From Pseudomonas cerasi (GTDB lineage Bacteria; Pseudomonadota; Gammaproteobacteria; Pseudomonadales; Pseudomonadaceae), in contig NZ_LT222319.1 of assembly GCF_900074915.1 (NCBI RefSeq), positions 3,753,001 to 3,817,000 on the forward strand: a stretch of DNA of 64,000 bases, written 5' to 3'. This document shows, one piece after another, positions 1-8,161 of the stretch. The stretch's first letter is position 1; every line of letters starts with the position of its first letter. The position numbers were made by a program, and so were the translations under genes. The notes under the pieces are model-generated. The model did no database searches. It was given only the letters and a program-made list of their open reading frames with translations, and was not told where the DNA came from.

Positions 1-2060
1 ACGACGCTGCCAGCCAAGGCAAAACCCAGTCGGTGCATAGGAGTGGGATACACGCACACTAAGTCTTCGCTGAACTGGCCGGCAATATCCTCGACGCGCA
101 AACGCCCCTCGCTCATGACAAGACGAGCACGGCCGGCGGCAAAGCGCTGATCCGCCGGCACGCAACCGCCGCCAGAAGGCAGTATCAGTTGTTGATAGCA
201 CTCGAGCAAAGGCCAATCGATATGCGAACGCTGATAACTGTCCGGCGAGTCGGCGAGCACCAGACGAGGTCCGTCGAATATTTGCCGAACCTCCTGCTCG
301 ATCTCTTTATTGAACGGTCCGAAAGGCTCGGCTACCGGCTGACTGAGGGTGTGCACGCCCGGATGGACCTCTCCGAGAATGATTGAGTAGTCGCCTTGGT
401 TCAGCGCGTCTGTCGAGGTACTGGAAATCAGGAAATCCGGAGAGTGAAAGTGGCTGCCAAATACGCTGAACGTCCGAACATCCAGACGCGTGTTCAGCTC
501 GACAATCAGCCGCTCTATGTCCTCATGGGTCAACTGCACGTGTTCAGGGTCGTGTTTATCGCTCAGGACCTGCTGCCAGGCGTCTGCCAGCACTGCGTCC
601 AGTTCCTCGATGATGCCCGCCTCGGCGTGCGCAACTACTGGCTGCACAGCGCCAAGAAAGGCCAGGAAGTTCACCGGATTATGCTCGTCCTCTGCCTGCA
701 GGCGTTGCCATACCTGAGCGTAAAAACCATGCAGTTGCCGGGCGCATGCCTTGATCAGCCATTGATGAATGCGCATCAGCGGCGCCAGATCGGCATTGAC
801 CTGATCAAGCAAGGCCCCACCCAGACTGATATCGATATTGCGCGAACAATCCTCGTAGACCGGGTAGCGACCGACATACATGGCGCCGCTCTCACGCGAA
901 ATATCCACGCCGGCTTCGCCAAGCAGCCGGTTCAGCTTGTCGAGGCTGGCAATGCGTACAGCCAGATCGCCTGTCGCATAGTCTTGCCGAATCGCTTCAA
1001 GGCCCGACAGACGTTCATGCCACTGAGTGCGAAAGTCATCAGACAGGCGTGCGTCGGCCAGCAAAGTGTGCAGCACCTGAACAGGCTTTCGTTCCCTAGG
1101 GGAAATCTGCCAGCCGCGACGCACAACCTGCTGGGCGACCAGATGATCGATCAGGTCGCGCAATTGCCCGGCACTGACATCCTGCAACTCGGCCTGCAAC
1201 CCGAACAGAGTCGGTGCCACAGCGCCCTGGCACTGAATGTAACCCAGCACTCTGGCCGTCAAGGCACTGACTTGACGACGTTTGTTGACGGGCAGATGCA
1301 ACGTGTCTTGATTCAAAAAACAGCCCGGGTTGAGTTGCAACGGCATGAACTGCACATCAACGCACTGGCGATTCAACTGCTCGACCAGCCGCTGCACAAC
1401 CCAGCTTTCGAAAAAGGTATGGCGTTCTCTGATCCAGCCGGGTCCGTGCTGCGTGATACGAACATGCTCGACCTGCGTACGATCAAACCGCCCCCAGGCC
1501 AGCGGGCCGAAAAAACTCGACGTATCATTTTTTGAACAGAATCGCTGTGCGTAGCTCCAGGCCAGGCGCAGTTTCTGCTTCTTGCGGCTGTCAGTTCTCG
1601 CATGGCGCTCTTGCCTGAGCTCCTGAAGCCGGGTCAACGCGGTCGGGTTGGAAATGAACACGGCCTGCTCGACGTCTTCGTCGTCCACGAAATCAATCAG
1701 GGCCTGCCGCGCGCTTTCGAGAAACACGGCATATTCCTGATCCACTTCGGCACGTTGCTTGAGCCGGCCAAGCCGCTCGTTCCAGTGCGCCAATTCATCC
1801 ACTGCGTTATCACGCAGCGCCTCGGGAAGATCAGACACTTGCAGCGGCAGGTTTTCATTCAGCTTGCGGATCAGCTTGCGACAGGCCTGAGGCGAGTGGC
1901 TTATGGACTTCTCCAACAGTCTGTCGCGTAGAGTATTCAGGGAGCGATAATCGGTTTCAAAATCCTTCAGCAACGGCAATGCGGCCATTTTCCCCAAGCG
2001 GGTCAGGTGATGCACCGCAAACCCGGTCGAGCGAAGCCAGAAATAGAGTGAGCTTTCCAT
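1..2060 (-). CDS. tglB: TglB-like peptide aminoacyl-tRNA ligase (small LanB), C-terminus outside window
   Basis: The reading frame is open without interruption from an ATG at 2060 to the left edge (about 686 codons). The N-terminal third carries a KNDTSSFFGP stretch (about residues 170-180) followed by W/G residues, typical of the tRNA-dependent glutamylation domain of lantibiotic dehydratases (LanB). In the 3-thiaglutamate pathway the small LanB TglB uses Cys-tRNA to add one Cys to the C-terminus of the scaffold peptide TglA, without an elimination domain. Assignment to TglB rather than a full LanB rests on the neighbours (MNIO oxidase, partner, 50-residue scaffold). It starts 3 nt after tglI, so it is co-transcribed and probably translationally coupled. 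Whether the missing 3' part is intact cannot be seen. Confidence 0.75.
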   Translation of the reverse strand, partial: MESSLYFWLRSTGFAVHHLTRLGKMAALPLLKDFETDYRSLNTLRDRLLEKSISHSPQACRKLIRKLNENLPLQVSDLPEALRDNAVDELAHWNERLGRLKQRAEVDQEYAVFLESARQALIDFVDDEDVEQAVFISNPTALTRLQELRQERHARTDSRKKQKLRLAWSYAQRFCSKNDTSSFFGPLAWGRFDRTQVEHVRITQHGPGWIRERHTFFESWVVQRLVEQLNRQCVDVQFMPLQLNPGCFLNQDTLHLPVNKRRQVSALTARVLGYIQCQGAVAPTLFGLQAELQDVSAGQLRDLIDHLVAQQVVRRGWQISPRERKPVQVLHTLLADARLSDDFRTQWHERLSGLEAIRQDYATGDLAVRIASLDKLNRLLGEAGVDISRESGAMYVGRYPVYEDCSRNIDISLGGALLDQVNADLAPLMRIHQWLIKACARQLHGFYAQVWQRLQAEDEHNPVNFLAFLGAVQPVVAHAEAGIIEELDAVLADAWQQVLSDKHDPEHVQLTHEDIERLIVELNTRLDVRTFSVFGSHFHSPDFLISSTSTDALNQGDYSIILGEVHPGVHTLSQPVAEPFGPFNKEIEQEVRQIFDGPRLVLADSPDSYQRSHIDWPLLECYQQLILPSGGGCVPADQRFAAGRARLVMSEGRLRVEDIAGQFSEDLVCVYPTPMHRLGFALAGSV

Positions 2061-2063
2061 AGG

Positions 2064-2873
2064 CTACAAAGGCTTCCTTATCGCGTTGAGCTGTTCCAGC
2101 CTGTCGAGCAGCGCCAAGTCTGCGCTACCCGGCACGGACGCCGAGTTCGAATTGATCAGCATGAACAACCCGGCAGCGGACTGAGGTTGCTCCAGGCAGT
2201 TGTAAAGCCGGGCAGCCTGCGCGTTGATCAACGTGAACTTGTGACGAGCCTGAAGCGTGGGAAGGTAGATCAGCACCTGCTCGGTGTTCTCGGGCAGACG
2301 TGTCAGGCCCAACTGATCCTTCTGTCTGAGCCAGCCAGACAGGGCAAAACGTGTCTCGTAAAGACGAGCCATTGAGGTGCGGTGATAACGGTTGTCTGCC
2401 GGCAATGACTCAGGATCGACCAACCCCCGATACAGGCGAACCGATTCGCGCTCCAGCCGCATCAGATCAAGGATTTCAGGATAACCCTGCAGCTCATCCG
2501 CCTCGGCAAGGAAACCCAGCACATCATCACAATAGGTATAAACCTGCGGCCCGTAATCGCGCCACTGCCTGTCCCGCAGGAAGGCCTTCGATTGCGCATT
2601 CAGGTCCACATTGATATGCAGCAACGCCCGCAACGACAAGGGCGCCCCGGTCTCCAGCGCGTTCAAAAAAGAGTTCACCAGCCGGAACTGATAGTTCTCG
2701 ACGAACCATTTGACGCGGTCAAACTGCTGCGCATACACCGAGAGAATCTCGCTCTCGGACTTGCTGAAACCTGACAACCAGTGCCCGGCATCGGTAGCCG
2801 AAAACAACTGCGCCTGAAGGCGCTCATCACGCAGAACGCGCCGCCACAGTTTCCATACCTGTTCAGCTTCCAT
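2064..2873 (-). CDS. tglI: TglI-like partner protein of the MNIO oxidase
   Basis: The product has 269 residues. ATG 2873 was chosen over upstream starts because AGGAG lies 7 nt before it, inside the end of tglH; the two genes overlap by 11 bp. No catalytic motif is evident. It is a helical protein with a C-terminal part that looks like the small winged-helix peptide-binding domain of MNIO partner proteins. In the known pathway TglH and TglI act together to excise the beta-carbon of the C-terminal Cys added to TglA. Identification rests mainly on position directly after a DUF692 gene and before a LanB-like gene. Confidence 0.7.
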   Translation of the reverse strand: MEAEQVWKLWRRVLRDERLQAQLFSATDAGHWLSGFSKSESEILSVYAQQFDRVKWFVENYQFRLVNSFLNALETGAPLSLRALLHINVDLNAQSKAFLRDRQWRDYGPQVYTYCDDVLGFLAEADELQGYPEILDLMRLERESVRLYRGLVDPESLPADNRYHRTSMARLYETRFALSGWLRQKDQLGLTRLPENTEQVLIYLPTLQARHKFTLINAQAARLYNCLEQPQSAAGLFMLINSNSASVPGSADLALLDRLEQLNAIRKPL

Positions 2874-3777
2874 ACTGACGCTCCTGCGGATGCCTGTTGT
2901 AACGATTCCAGATTGCCTGAGCACGCTGGACATCCCTGACAATCATCGACTCGTCGGACGCATCCATGACTCTCGTCTGGGCATGATGCGCCTGCCCCTG
3001 ATACTCAAGAATCACAGCAGAGGGCTGTGCACGCGAAAGCAGGTCTTCATACAAGTCCCAGACAGGCTCGGGCACGCAGGCGTCATGCCAGTCGTGATAC
3101 AGACCGCCGTGCCAGCTTCCTCCGGCCAGATGCACCGAAATCACCTTGTCCAGCGGCAGCGTGTCCATGTAGTCCTTGAGATCGAAACCTTTCAGATTGA
3201 GGTGGTTGGTGTAAATGTTGTGCAGGTCAAGGTGAAGAAAAGTCCCTGAGCGCTGCACCAGTCTTGCCAGAAACTCGGCCTCACGCATTTCGGCGCCCGG
3301 GCATTCAAGGTAGTAGGCGGCATTTTCATGAGCCAGCGGCATGCCATAAAGCGCCTGCAACGATTGTGCGCGATCGGCACAACGCGCCACTTCGGCTGCG
3401 GAGAACTGAATGGGACTGCTCCAGATATCCAGCCAGGACTGGTCCCCATAGAAACAATGGTTGGCCACCCACGGGCTGTTGAGCATTTTTGCCAGAGGTA
3501 CATGGCGCTGCACCGCCGCTGTTTCTTCGAGGGCACTGAAACCAAAATCGCAGCCGTAATTGGAGTGGGCCAGCAAGGTAAACTTTTGCCCTAGCCGCTC
3601 GATCATTGCCTGGGCAGAAGGCTTGATAATCTGCGGGCCATCCATGGGCGCCATGATGTTATCGAGCAAAATCTCCAGAATATCCACCTGGATATCCTCG
3701 AATGGAAACCAGTCCAGTATTTCGGGGTTGTACTGGATACCCACACCGATAGGCGCGGGCTTGACGAAATCAGGCAT
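2863..3777 (-). CDS. tglH: TglH-like DUF692 / MNIO multinuclear iron oxidase
   Basis: The product has 304 residues starting at ATG 3777; an in-frame GTG at 3792 is possible. It has the DUF692 (MNIO) TIM-barrel pattern: GVGIQYNPE near the N-terminus, HSNYGCDFG, ANHCFYG, HENAAYYLECP, DLHNIYTN, and a late HLAGG/DWHD pair that supply the His/Asp/Glu ligands of the iron cluster. In the 3-thiaglutamate pathway TglH with TglI removes the beta-methylene of the peptide-linked Cys to leave a 2-mercaptoglycine residue. It is preceded by the scaffold peptide gene and a hairpin that may lower its expression relative to that gene. Confidence 0.85.
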   Translation of the reverse strand: MPDFVKPAPIGVGIQYNPEILDWFPFEDIQVDILEILLDNIMAPMDGPQIIKPSAQAMIERLGQKFTLLAHSNYGCDFGFSALEETAAVQRHVPLAKMLNSPWVANHCFYGDQSWLDIWSSPIQFSAAEVARCADRAQSLQALYGMPLAHENAAYYLECPGAEMREAEFLARLVQRSGTFLHLDLHNIYTNHLNLKGFDLKDYMDTLPLDKVISVHLAGGSWHGGLYHDWHDACVPEPVWDLYEDLLSRAQPSAVILEYQGQAHHAQTRVMDASDESMIVRDVQRAQAIWNRYNRHPQERQYGS

Positions 3778-3799
3778 GGCTAACACTCGCACTGATGAA

Positions 3800-3842
3800 A
3801 GAAGCCCCCCTGCGTAACCCTACAATCCGGCACGCAGGAGGG
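3800..3842 (-). terminator. hairpin between tglA and tglH (attenuator candidate)
   Basis: On the minus strand an 11-bp stem (3832-3842 pairing with 3805-3815, one G-T wobble) is followed by CTTCTTTC. It lies just after the tglA stop and before tglH. Such hairpins after precursor genes often act as partial terminators, giving more peptide transcript than enzyme transcript. The T-run is imperfect, so partial read-through is likely. Confidence 0.5.
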
Positions 3843-3852
3843 CACGGCGCAC

Positions 3853-4005
3853 TCAGGCGAAGACCTTGCTCTCGATGACTTCAATGTCATCCAGGTCAAA
3901 CTCTTCAAACAACGCCTCCTCTGTGGCCTGCGGAGTGTTTTCGAGATCTTTTACATCGCCAGACGCTTGCTGGTTTTCAACGGACTGCACGTTGGGTTGT
4001 CCCAT
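3853..4005 (-). CDS. tglA: TglA-like scaffold (carrier) peptide
   Basis: A 50-residue peptide starts at ATG 4005, with GAGGA 7 nt upstream inside the end of tglG. It is very acidic in its second half (EEALFEEFDLDDIEVIE) and ends SKVFA with no Cys of its own. This fits the known TglA scaffold, to which TglB adds a Cys as residue 51 that is then modified in place and released. The acidic FDLDDIEV segment is the likely recognition sequence for the modifying enzymes. The location between the protease and MNIO genes and the exact 50-residue length support the call. Other MNIO precursor classes normally encode the modified residue, which is absent here. Confidence 0.75.
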   Translation of the reverse strand: MGQPNVQSVENQQASGDVKDLENTPQATEEALFEEFDLDDIEVIESKVFA

Positions 4006-4015
4006 GGGTAAATCC

Positions 4016-5158
4016 TCACTGGTTATGAAATACACGAAAAAGCGTCTGCAGCACGAAGCCCCACACCAACACCCAGCCAAGACAGGTGATCGATACAGTG
4101 CTCAGATAAAGGCGTTGGAGCCGGACTGACGTTTCACAAGGTGCCCCGCGCGAGCGTGCTTTCAAATAGTTGAAAGAGCGCTGCCTTAAACGGGGCTCGT
4201 TGATGAGTTCGGTGATGGCCAGGTAAGTATCGCCATTGAACATCGGCAACAAGGTTGGAATCAGCGAGATGAACGATGCCACGATCATCACGATCGACAG
4301 CGCAAGCAAGTTACCTTGCGCTTCACCGTAAGCAGCCCAGATCACAATGCCTGCAGTGGCGTAAACAAGGCTGACCAGTGGCCCGGCCAAAATGGTGACG
4401 ATGCGCTGATACCTCGGTAACGAACTCCATTGTTCTTGAACCGGCCGCACCCACCCGGTGGCCAGCAACAGATAGATGCCGATCCCGAAATCACTGACCT
4501 GAACCTTGTAATGTCGACAGGCCAGGGCATGCCCGAACTCGTGCAGTGCGATAGAACTGAGAATGACCGGAAAATGCCACCACAGCCATTGATTGCTGTG
4601 CACATACACCGCGAGAACATCTTCTTGAAACGCGCCGAAGTGCATCCCCAGGTAGACGTAGCTGATCAAACACGCCGCCAGCATCGCCAGACAAAACGGT
4701 ACGCTGCATATCCAGCGCACGCTGGGGTAAACAGCGTCCAGGCCCGGCTGCGGATTCATCTTGACCAGGTTGATCAGCAGGTACTTCTTCAAAGGCCCAT
4801 AGGTAATACCGGTCGCGGGATCACGAAGCTTTTCAAGATCGCCATCTACCCCCGACAGAATATTCAGACTCAATAGGCGACTTTCAAACTGCACCAGTTT
4901 CGCCTGACTGACTTTAATGCGGTGCCGGGTTTCAGCGTATCGGGAGATCTCTTCGTGTGTGGATACACCATCAAAAAGGCGGGCCAGTGCATACTCGGTT
5001 TTACCCAACTCAAAACCGATATCGTTACTGGGGTCGTAAAGCTTGTAGCGCAACCGGCCGTCTGCCTCCACACGCTCGCTGACAACAATATCGTTGCGCA
5101 GACAGGATGCAATTGAAGTCTGTTTCAGGACCTCGGACACATCGGAAGCGTGAGTCAT
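4016..5158 (-). CDS. tglG: TglG-like membrane M50 metalloprotease with N-terminal PqqD-like domain
   Basis: The product has 380 residues. Residues about 25-110 resemble a PqqD-like winged helix (RiPP recognition element): a YKLYDPSNDIGFEL beta-hairpin then helices through SRLLSLNIL. The rest is a polytopic membrane domain with the zinc motif HEFGH at 206-210 and a late FNGD that is a plausible third-ligand site of M50 proteases. The likely role is membrane-bound release of the modified C-terminal residue from TglA, so the scaffold can be reused. The start codon overlaps the stop of the preceding methyltransferase (ATGA), and the tglA Shine-Dalgarno lies within its end. Confidence 0.75.
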   Translation of the reverse strand: MTHASDVSEVLKQTSIASCLRNDIVVSERVEADGRLRYKLYDPSNDIGFELGKTEYALARLFDGVSTHEEISRYAETRHRIKVSQAKLVQFESRLLSLNILSGVDGDLEKLRDPATGITYGPLKKYLLINLVKMNPQPGLDAVYPSVRWICSVPFCLAMLAACLISYVYLGMHFGAFQEDVLAVYVHSNQWLWWHFPVILSSIALHEFGHALACRHYKVQVSDFGIGIYLLLATGWVRPVQEQWSSLPRYQRIVTILAGPLVSLVYATAGIVIWAAYGEAQGNLLALSIVMIVASFISLIPTLLPMFNGDTYLAITELINEPRLRQRSFNYLKARSRGAPCETSVRLQRLYLSTVSITCLGWVLVWGFVLQTLFRVFHNQ

Positions 5159-6072
5159 GATGGCAACACCAGCGCCAGGAAGCGCCCCCGGTAGTAACTG
5201 TCCAGGCGCTCACGCCCTTGCGCCTTGACACGTTCGAGCTGCACATCATCCGACGGGACTGCGCATCGACCGAGGACGAAAACCGCACTAGGTCGAGTAG
5301 GCCCGCATAACGGTTGCTCGGTGATCAGCAGCGGCTCCCAGCCGTGCATGCGCATCAGCAGTTCGATGCTGGTGCCGCTGAGATAACGCCGATGATTGTG
5401 GGTCAGCATGCCCTGCTCCAGGCCGTGACCCAGTGCGCGGCCTTCAATCAATAACAGACCGTTTTCCGACAACGCCTGCCGACAGCGCTGCATGACGCAA
5501 TGCACGTCGTACATATGTTCCAGCGAGCCATTGATGATAATCAGGTCGACATCGCCTGCGGCGTCCATTTCTTCGGCCGCTGTCAGCTCGATATTCAGGC
5601 CGATCTGTTTTCCGTATTCGACATAAGCGCGATCAGGGTCATTGCCGGTGACAGACCAGCCTCGCTTGGCAAAAGGGATCATCAGGCCACCGGCTGAACA
5701 TCCGACATCCAGCAGGCGCCCACTCTCTGGCAGGTATTCGCGCAGGCTCTGGTGCAGGTATTCACCACGACGAACCTGGTCGAGAAAAAACGCTTTTTCC
5801 GGCGCGCTGTTGCCGAACAGTTTCAAGCGATAAAACTTGTCGTAGTAGTCTTTGTAAAACTGCGCATCAAAGCGATATTTTTAAAAAATATGGCCGCACG
5901 CCTGACACCCCAACACAGGCAAATCAACGCCGTGGGGTTCAGGACCACAGATACGTGGCAGCAACACCTCATGGTGTTCACTGCCGCAGAGTTCGCAGTC
6001 CAGTGCAACGGCTTGATAACCGCTGTCCATGTGCAACACATCCAGGTAATGACTGATAGCCCAATCGTTCAT
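5155..6072 (-). pseudogene. zinc-ribbon class I SAM methyltransferase interrupted by in-frame TAA
   Basis: One frame reads from ATG 6072 (AGGG about 9 nt upstream) to TGA 5155, about 305 codons, broken only by TAA at 5881-5883. Before the stop is a zinc-ribbon segment (CELCG, then CQACGHIF); after it comes KYRFDAQFYKDYYDKFY and a Rossmann SAM-binding fold (LLDVGCSAGGL, then NGSLEHMYD). This is the usual layout of zinc-ribbon methyltransferases. By analogy with the tgl pathway it could be the enzyme that carboxymethylates the mercaptoglycine thiol with carboxy-SAM. A TTG at 5826 could in principle restart translation, but no good ribosome site precedes it. It is most simply a nonsense pseudogene; sequencing error remains possible. 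The symbol is withheld because I cannot fix the letter. Confidence 0.75.
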
Positions 6073-6085
6073 CGCAACGTCCCTG

Positions 6086-6829
6086 TTACTTGATGCAGAA
6101 GAAACCTTCAAAACAGATGTATTTGAAAATGCTCATGACGTCCTTGAAACCGGCCCGGGCGAGCATGTCCTGATTACCGGCCGTGGAGAACGGTTCCAGC
6201 ACACCTTTGAGACTACGCGTTTTGGCCAGGATCTCGCTCGGCGTATAGCCCTGCTGCATCTTGTAGTCGACATACAAACTGCTGATCACATCCTGAAACC
6301 GAGCATCCGGCCCCCTGACTTTCTCGAACAGCACAAATGCACCGCCCCAGTTCAGAGACTCGTAAATACGATTGAACAGCTCCTGGCGAACGCGGGGGTG
6401 CACAAACTGAACCGTATAATACGCGACGATGAAATCGCTCTTCTCATACGGAAAGGTGAGGATGTCGTCGGTCACAAAGGTGACGTTACTGATCGGCGCA
6501 CGGCCGAGTGATTGATTGGCTTGTTGAGTCATGGCCTCTTCGACATCGATACCCACCCATTTGCCTGAACGCCCGTGACGTTCTGCCAATTGCCGTGTCA
6601 ATGTGCCGGTCGAACTTCCAAGTTCATAACAGACGCTGTCAGCCTTGATAAAAAAGTCGCTCAAGGAAAGAACAATATCGTGACCGTCCTTGTACTTGGG
6701 AACCGACTTCGAAACATGCGAGTCGAAATGTTTGGGCGTGTCACCGCCAAAACTCCAGGCTGCGTTATTTGAAGCCAGTCCATCCCCGACCACTTCAAGA
6801 CTTGCTACTTCGGGCGCGTTAACAGGCAC
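6086..6829 (-). CDS. CmoA-like SAM enzyme (probable carboxy-SAM synthase)
   Basis: The product has 247 residues. The GTG start at 6829 has AAGGAG 7 nt upstream. The SAM loop is CYELGSSTGTL. The second half follows CmoA closely in pattern: YYTVQFVHP with RQELFNRIYESLNWGGAFVL, EK, then YxxDYKMQQGY with SEI and KTRSLKGVLEP. CmoA makes carboxy-SAM from SAM and prephenate for tRNA modification. Here the gene sits in a scaffold-peptide cluster, where a carboxymethyl donor is what is needed to make 3-thiaglutamate. Being a cluster copy, it is probably dedicated to that step. A plain methyltransferase function is not excluded. Confidence 0.7.
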   Translation of the reverse strand: MPVNAPEVASLEVVGDGLASNNAAWSFGGDTPKHFDSHVSKSVPKYKDGHDIVLSLSDFFIKADSVCYELGSSTGTLTRQLAERHGRSGKWVGIDVEEAMTQQANQSLGRAPISNVTFVTDDILTFPYEKSDFIVAYYTVQFVHPRVRQELFNRIYESLNWGGAFVLFEKVRGPDARFQDVISSLYVDYKMQQGYTPSEILAKTRSLKGVLEPFSTAGNQDMLARAGFKDVMSIFKYICFEGFFCIK

Positions 6830-6912
6830 AATGAATCTCCTTACTTACCTTGCACAGGAACACCGGAAACTGCAGCGCGTCACGCGATGCAGTTTGACTG
6901 GAACGCTTAGGG

Positions 6913-8124
6913 TCAGGCGATGGCGGCGCCAGCCACCTTGCGCCAGGCAAGACGGCCCAACGCGATACACCCGTTTAAAAGGGCGACCGAGAGAATCGTG
7001 TACAGCAGTGAGGGCATGCCGTAAGCCACGATTATTTTTCCGGCCAACAGTGGGAAACCGAACACGCCTACAAAGTAAGACAAACTGAATAACAATAAGG
7101 ACTGTGCGGTGAGTCCGTTGGGCGCTTCATTGGCCGCCAAGCCGTTTATCACCGAGTACGTCAAGCCATAACCCACGCCAAGAATGATCGCGGCCAACAG
7201 ATAACTGAATGGCGACTCAACCGAGAACACAAACATCAGTATCGAAACAATCATCAGGGATGTCAGCACGCAGGAAGACAGGTAAGCATCACGCTTGACG
7301 ATGAACCCGGCAATCAACAATCGGCAAGAGATGGCTGCACACATGAACCCGAGGAAAAACAGCGAATAGTCCAGATGATGCAATGCGGCATAGGAGGTCT
7401 GAAAGCTGGAAAGCCCGCCGAAGATTGCGCCGCCCAATCCCACCATCACGATAGGAAAGAACGCCTTGGAGCGCAGTACGCGCGCGGCAGCACCTGTAGT
7501 GATGCGGCACACGGCCACAGGCCCGAGAGCAGCCTGTTGCAGCCTGATTTTCGGAGCTATCAGGAAAAACACGACTGCACCCAGCAGGCTGGCAGCGGCC
7601 GCGACGACGAACGCCGATTCAACCGGATACCCCATTGCCACCGCACCGCGCCCTGCCAAAGGCCCGGTACCGATCCCACTCATCATGCTGCCGGACAGCA
7701 GAGCGAAATACTTCACCCGACGCGCAGGCTCGATGATCATTGCAACAATAATCGGCCCCAGTGTGTAGAACACACCCCAACCGAAACCCAGTATCAGACC
7801 GAATATCAATAATGCCGGGCCATACGTCGGGGTCATGGCAAACCCGATGCATGCAATCATCAACGTCAGACCTCCGGCAGCAATAGCCCGGGGCGCACCG
7901 ATGATATCGGTCAGGTGACCTGAGAAAATGACGGCGAGAAATGTGCTCAGCATGGCCACTGAAATCACTGTGCCTGCGTCAGACTCGCTTCCGCCATGAG
8001 AGCCCAGCATCAGGGCCAGTAGAAAAGTGGTGCCGTAAGACAGGGACAGCAGATAGCTGGCCAGGCAAAACAGGCCGAACAGCCCCTTGGTCGAAGGGGT
8101 ATTTTCAGGCGCTTGCGAAGACAT
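6913..8124 (-). CDS. MFS transporter, probable exporter of the tgl product
   Basis: The product has about 403 residues. ATG 8124 is preferred over the one at 8133 because AAGGA is then 9 nt upstream. It has twelve predicted hydrophobic helices and the loop after helix 2 reads GHLTDIIGAPRAIAAGG, the MFS signature A position. Substrate cannot be told from sequence. Its place inside the cluster suggests export of the finished amino-acid analogue, or self-protection. Confidence 0.75.
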   Translation of the reverse strand: MSSQAPENTPSTKGLFGLFCLASYLLSLSYGTTFLLALMLGSHGGSESDAGTVISVAMLSTFLAVIFSGHLTDIIGAPRAIAAGGLTLMIACIGFAMTPTYGPALLIFGLILGFGWGVFYTLGPIIVAMIIEPARRVKYFALLSGSMMSGIGTGPLAGRGAVAMGYPVESAFVVAAAASLLGAVVFFLIAPKIRLQQAALGPVAVCRITTGAAARVLRSKAFFPIVMVGLGGAIFGGLSSFQTSYAALHHLDYSLFFLGFMCAAISCRLLIAGFIVKRDAYLSSCVLTSLMIVSILMFVFSVESPFSYLLAAIILGVGYGLTYSVINGLAANEAPNGLTAQSLLLFSLSYFVGVFGFPLLAGKIIVAYGMPSLLYTILSVALLNGCIALGRLAWRKVAGAAIA

Positions 8125-8161
8125 GTAGGACATTCCTTATCGTTTGATAACAGTGCCGCTC

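Noticed and set aside
396..1535. Plus-strand frame of 379 codons near the left edge
   Set aside because: It lies antisense to the uninterrupted tglB-like frame, which has the LanB motif.
5871..5895. T6/A5 run as a programmed slippage site joining the methyltransferase halves
   Set aside because: Both halves are already in the same frame, so a single slip would break rather than restore the protein.
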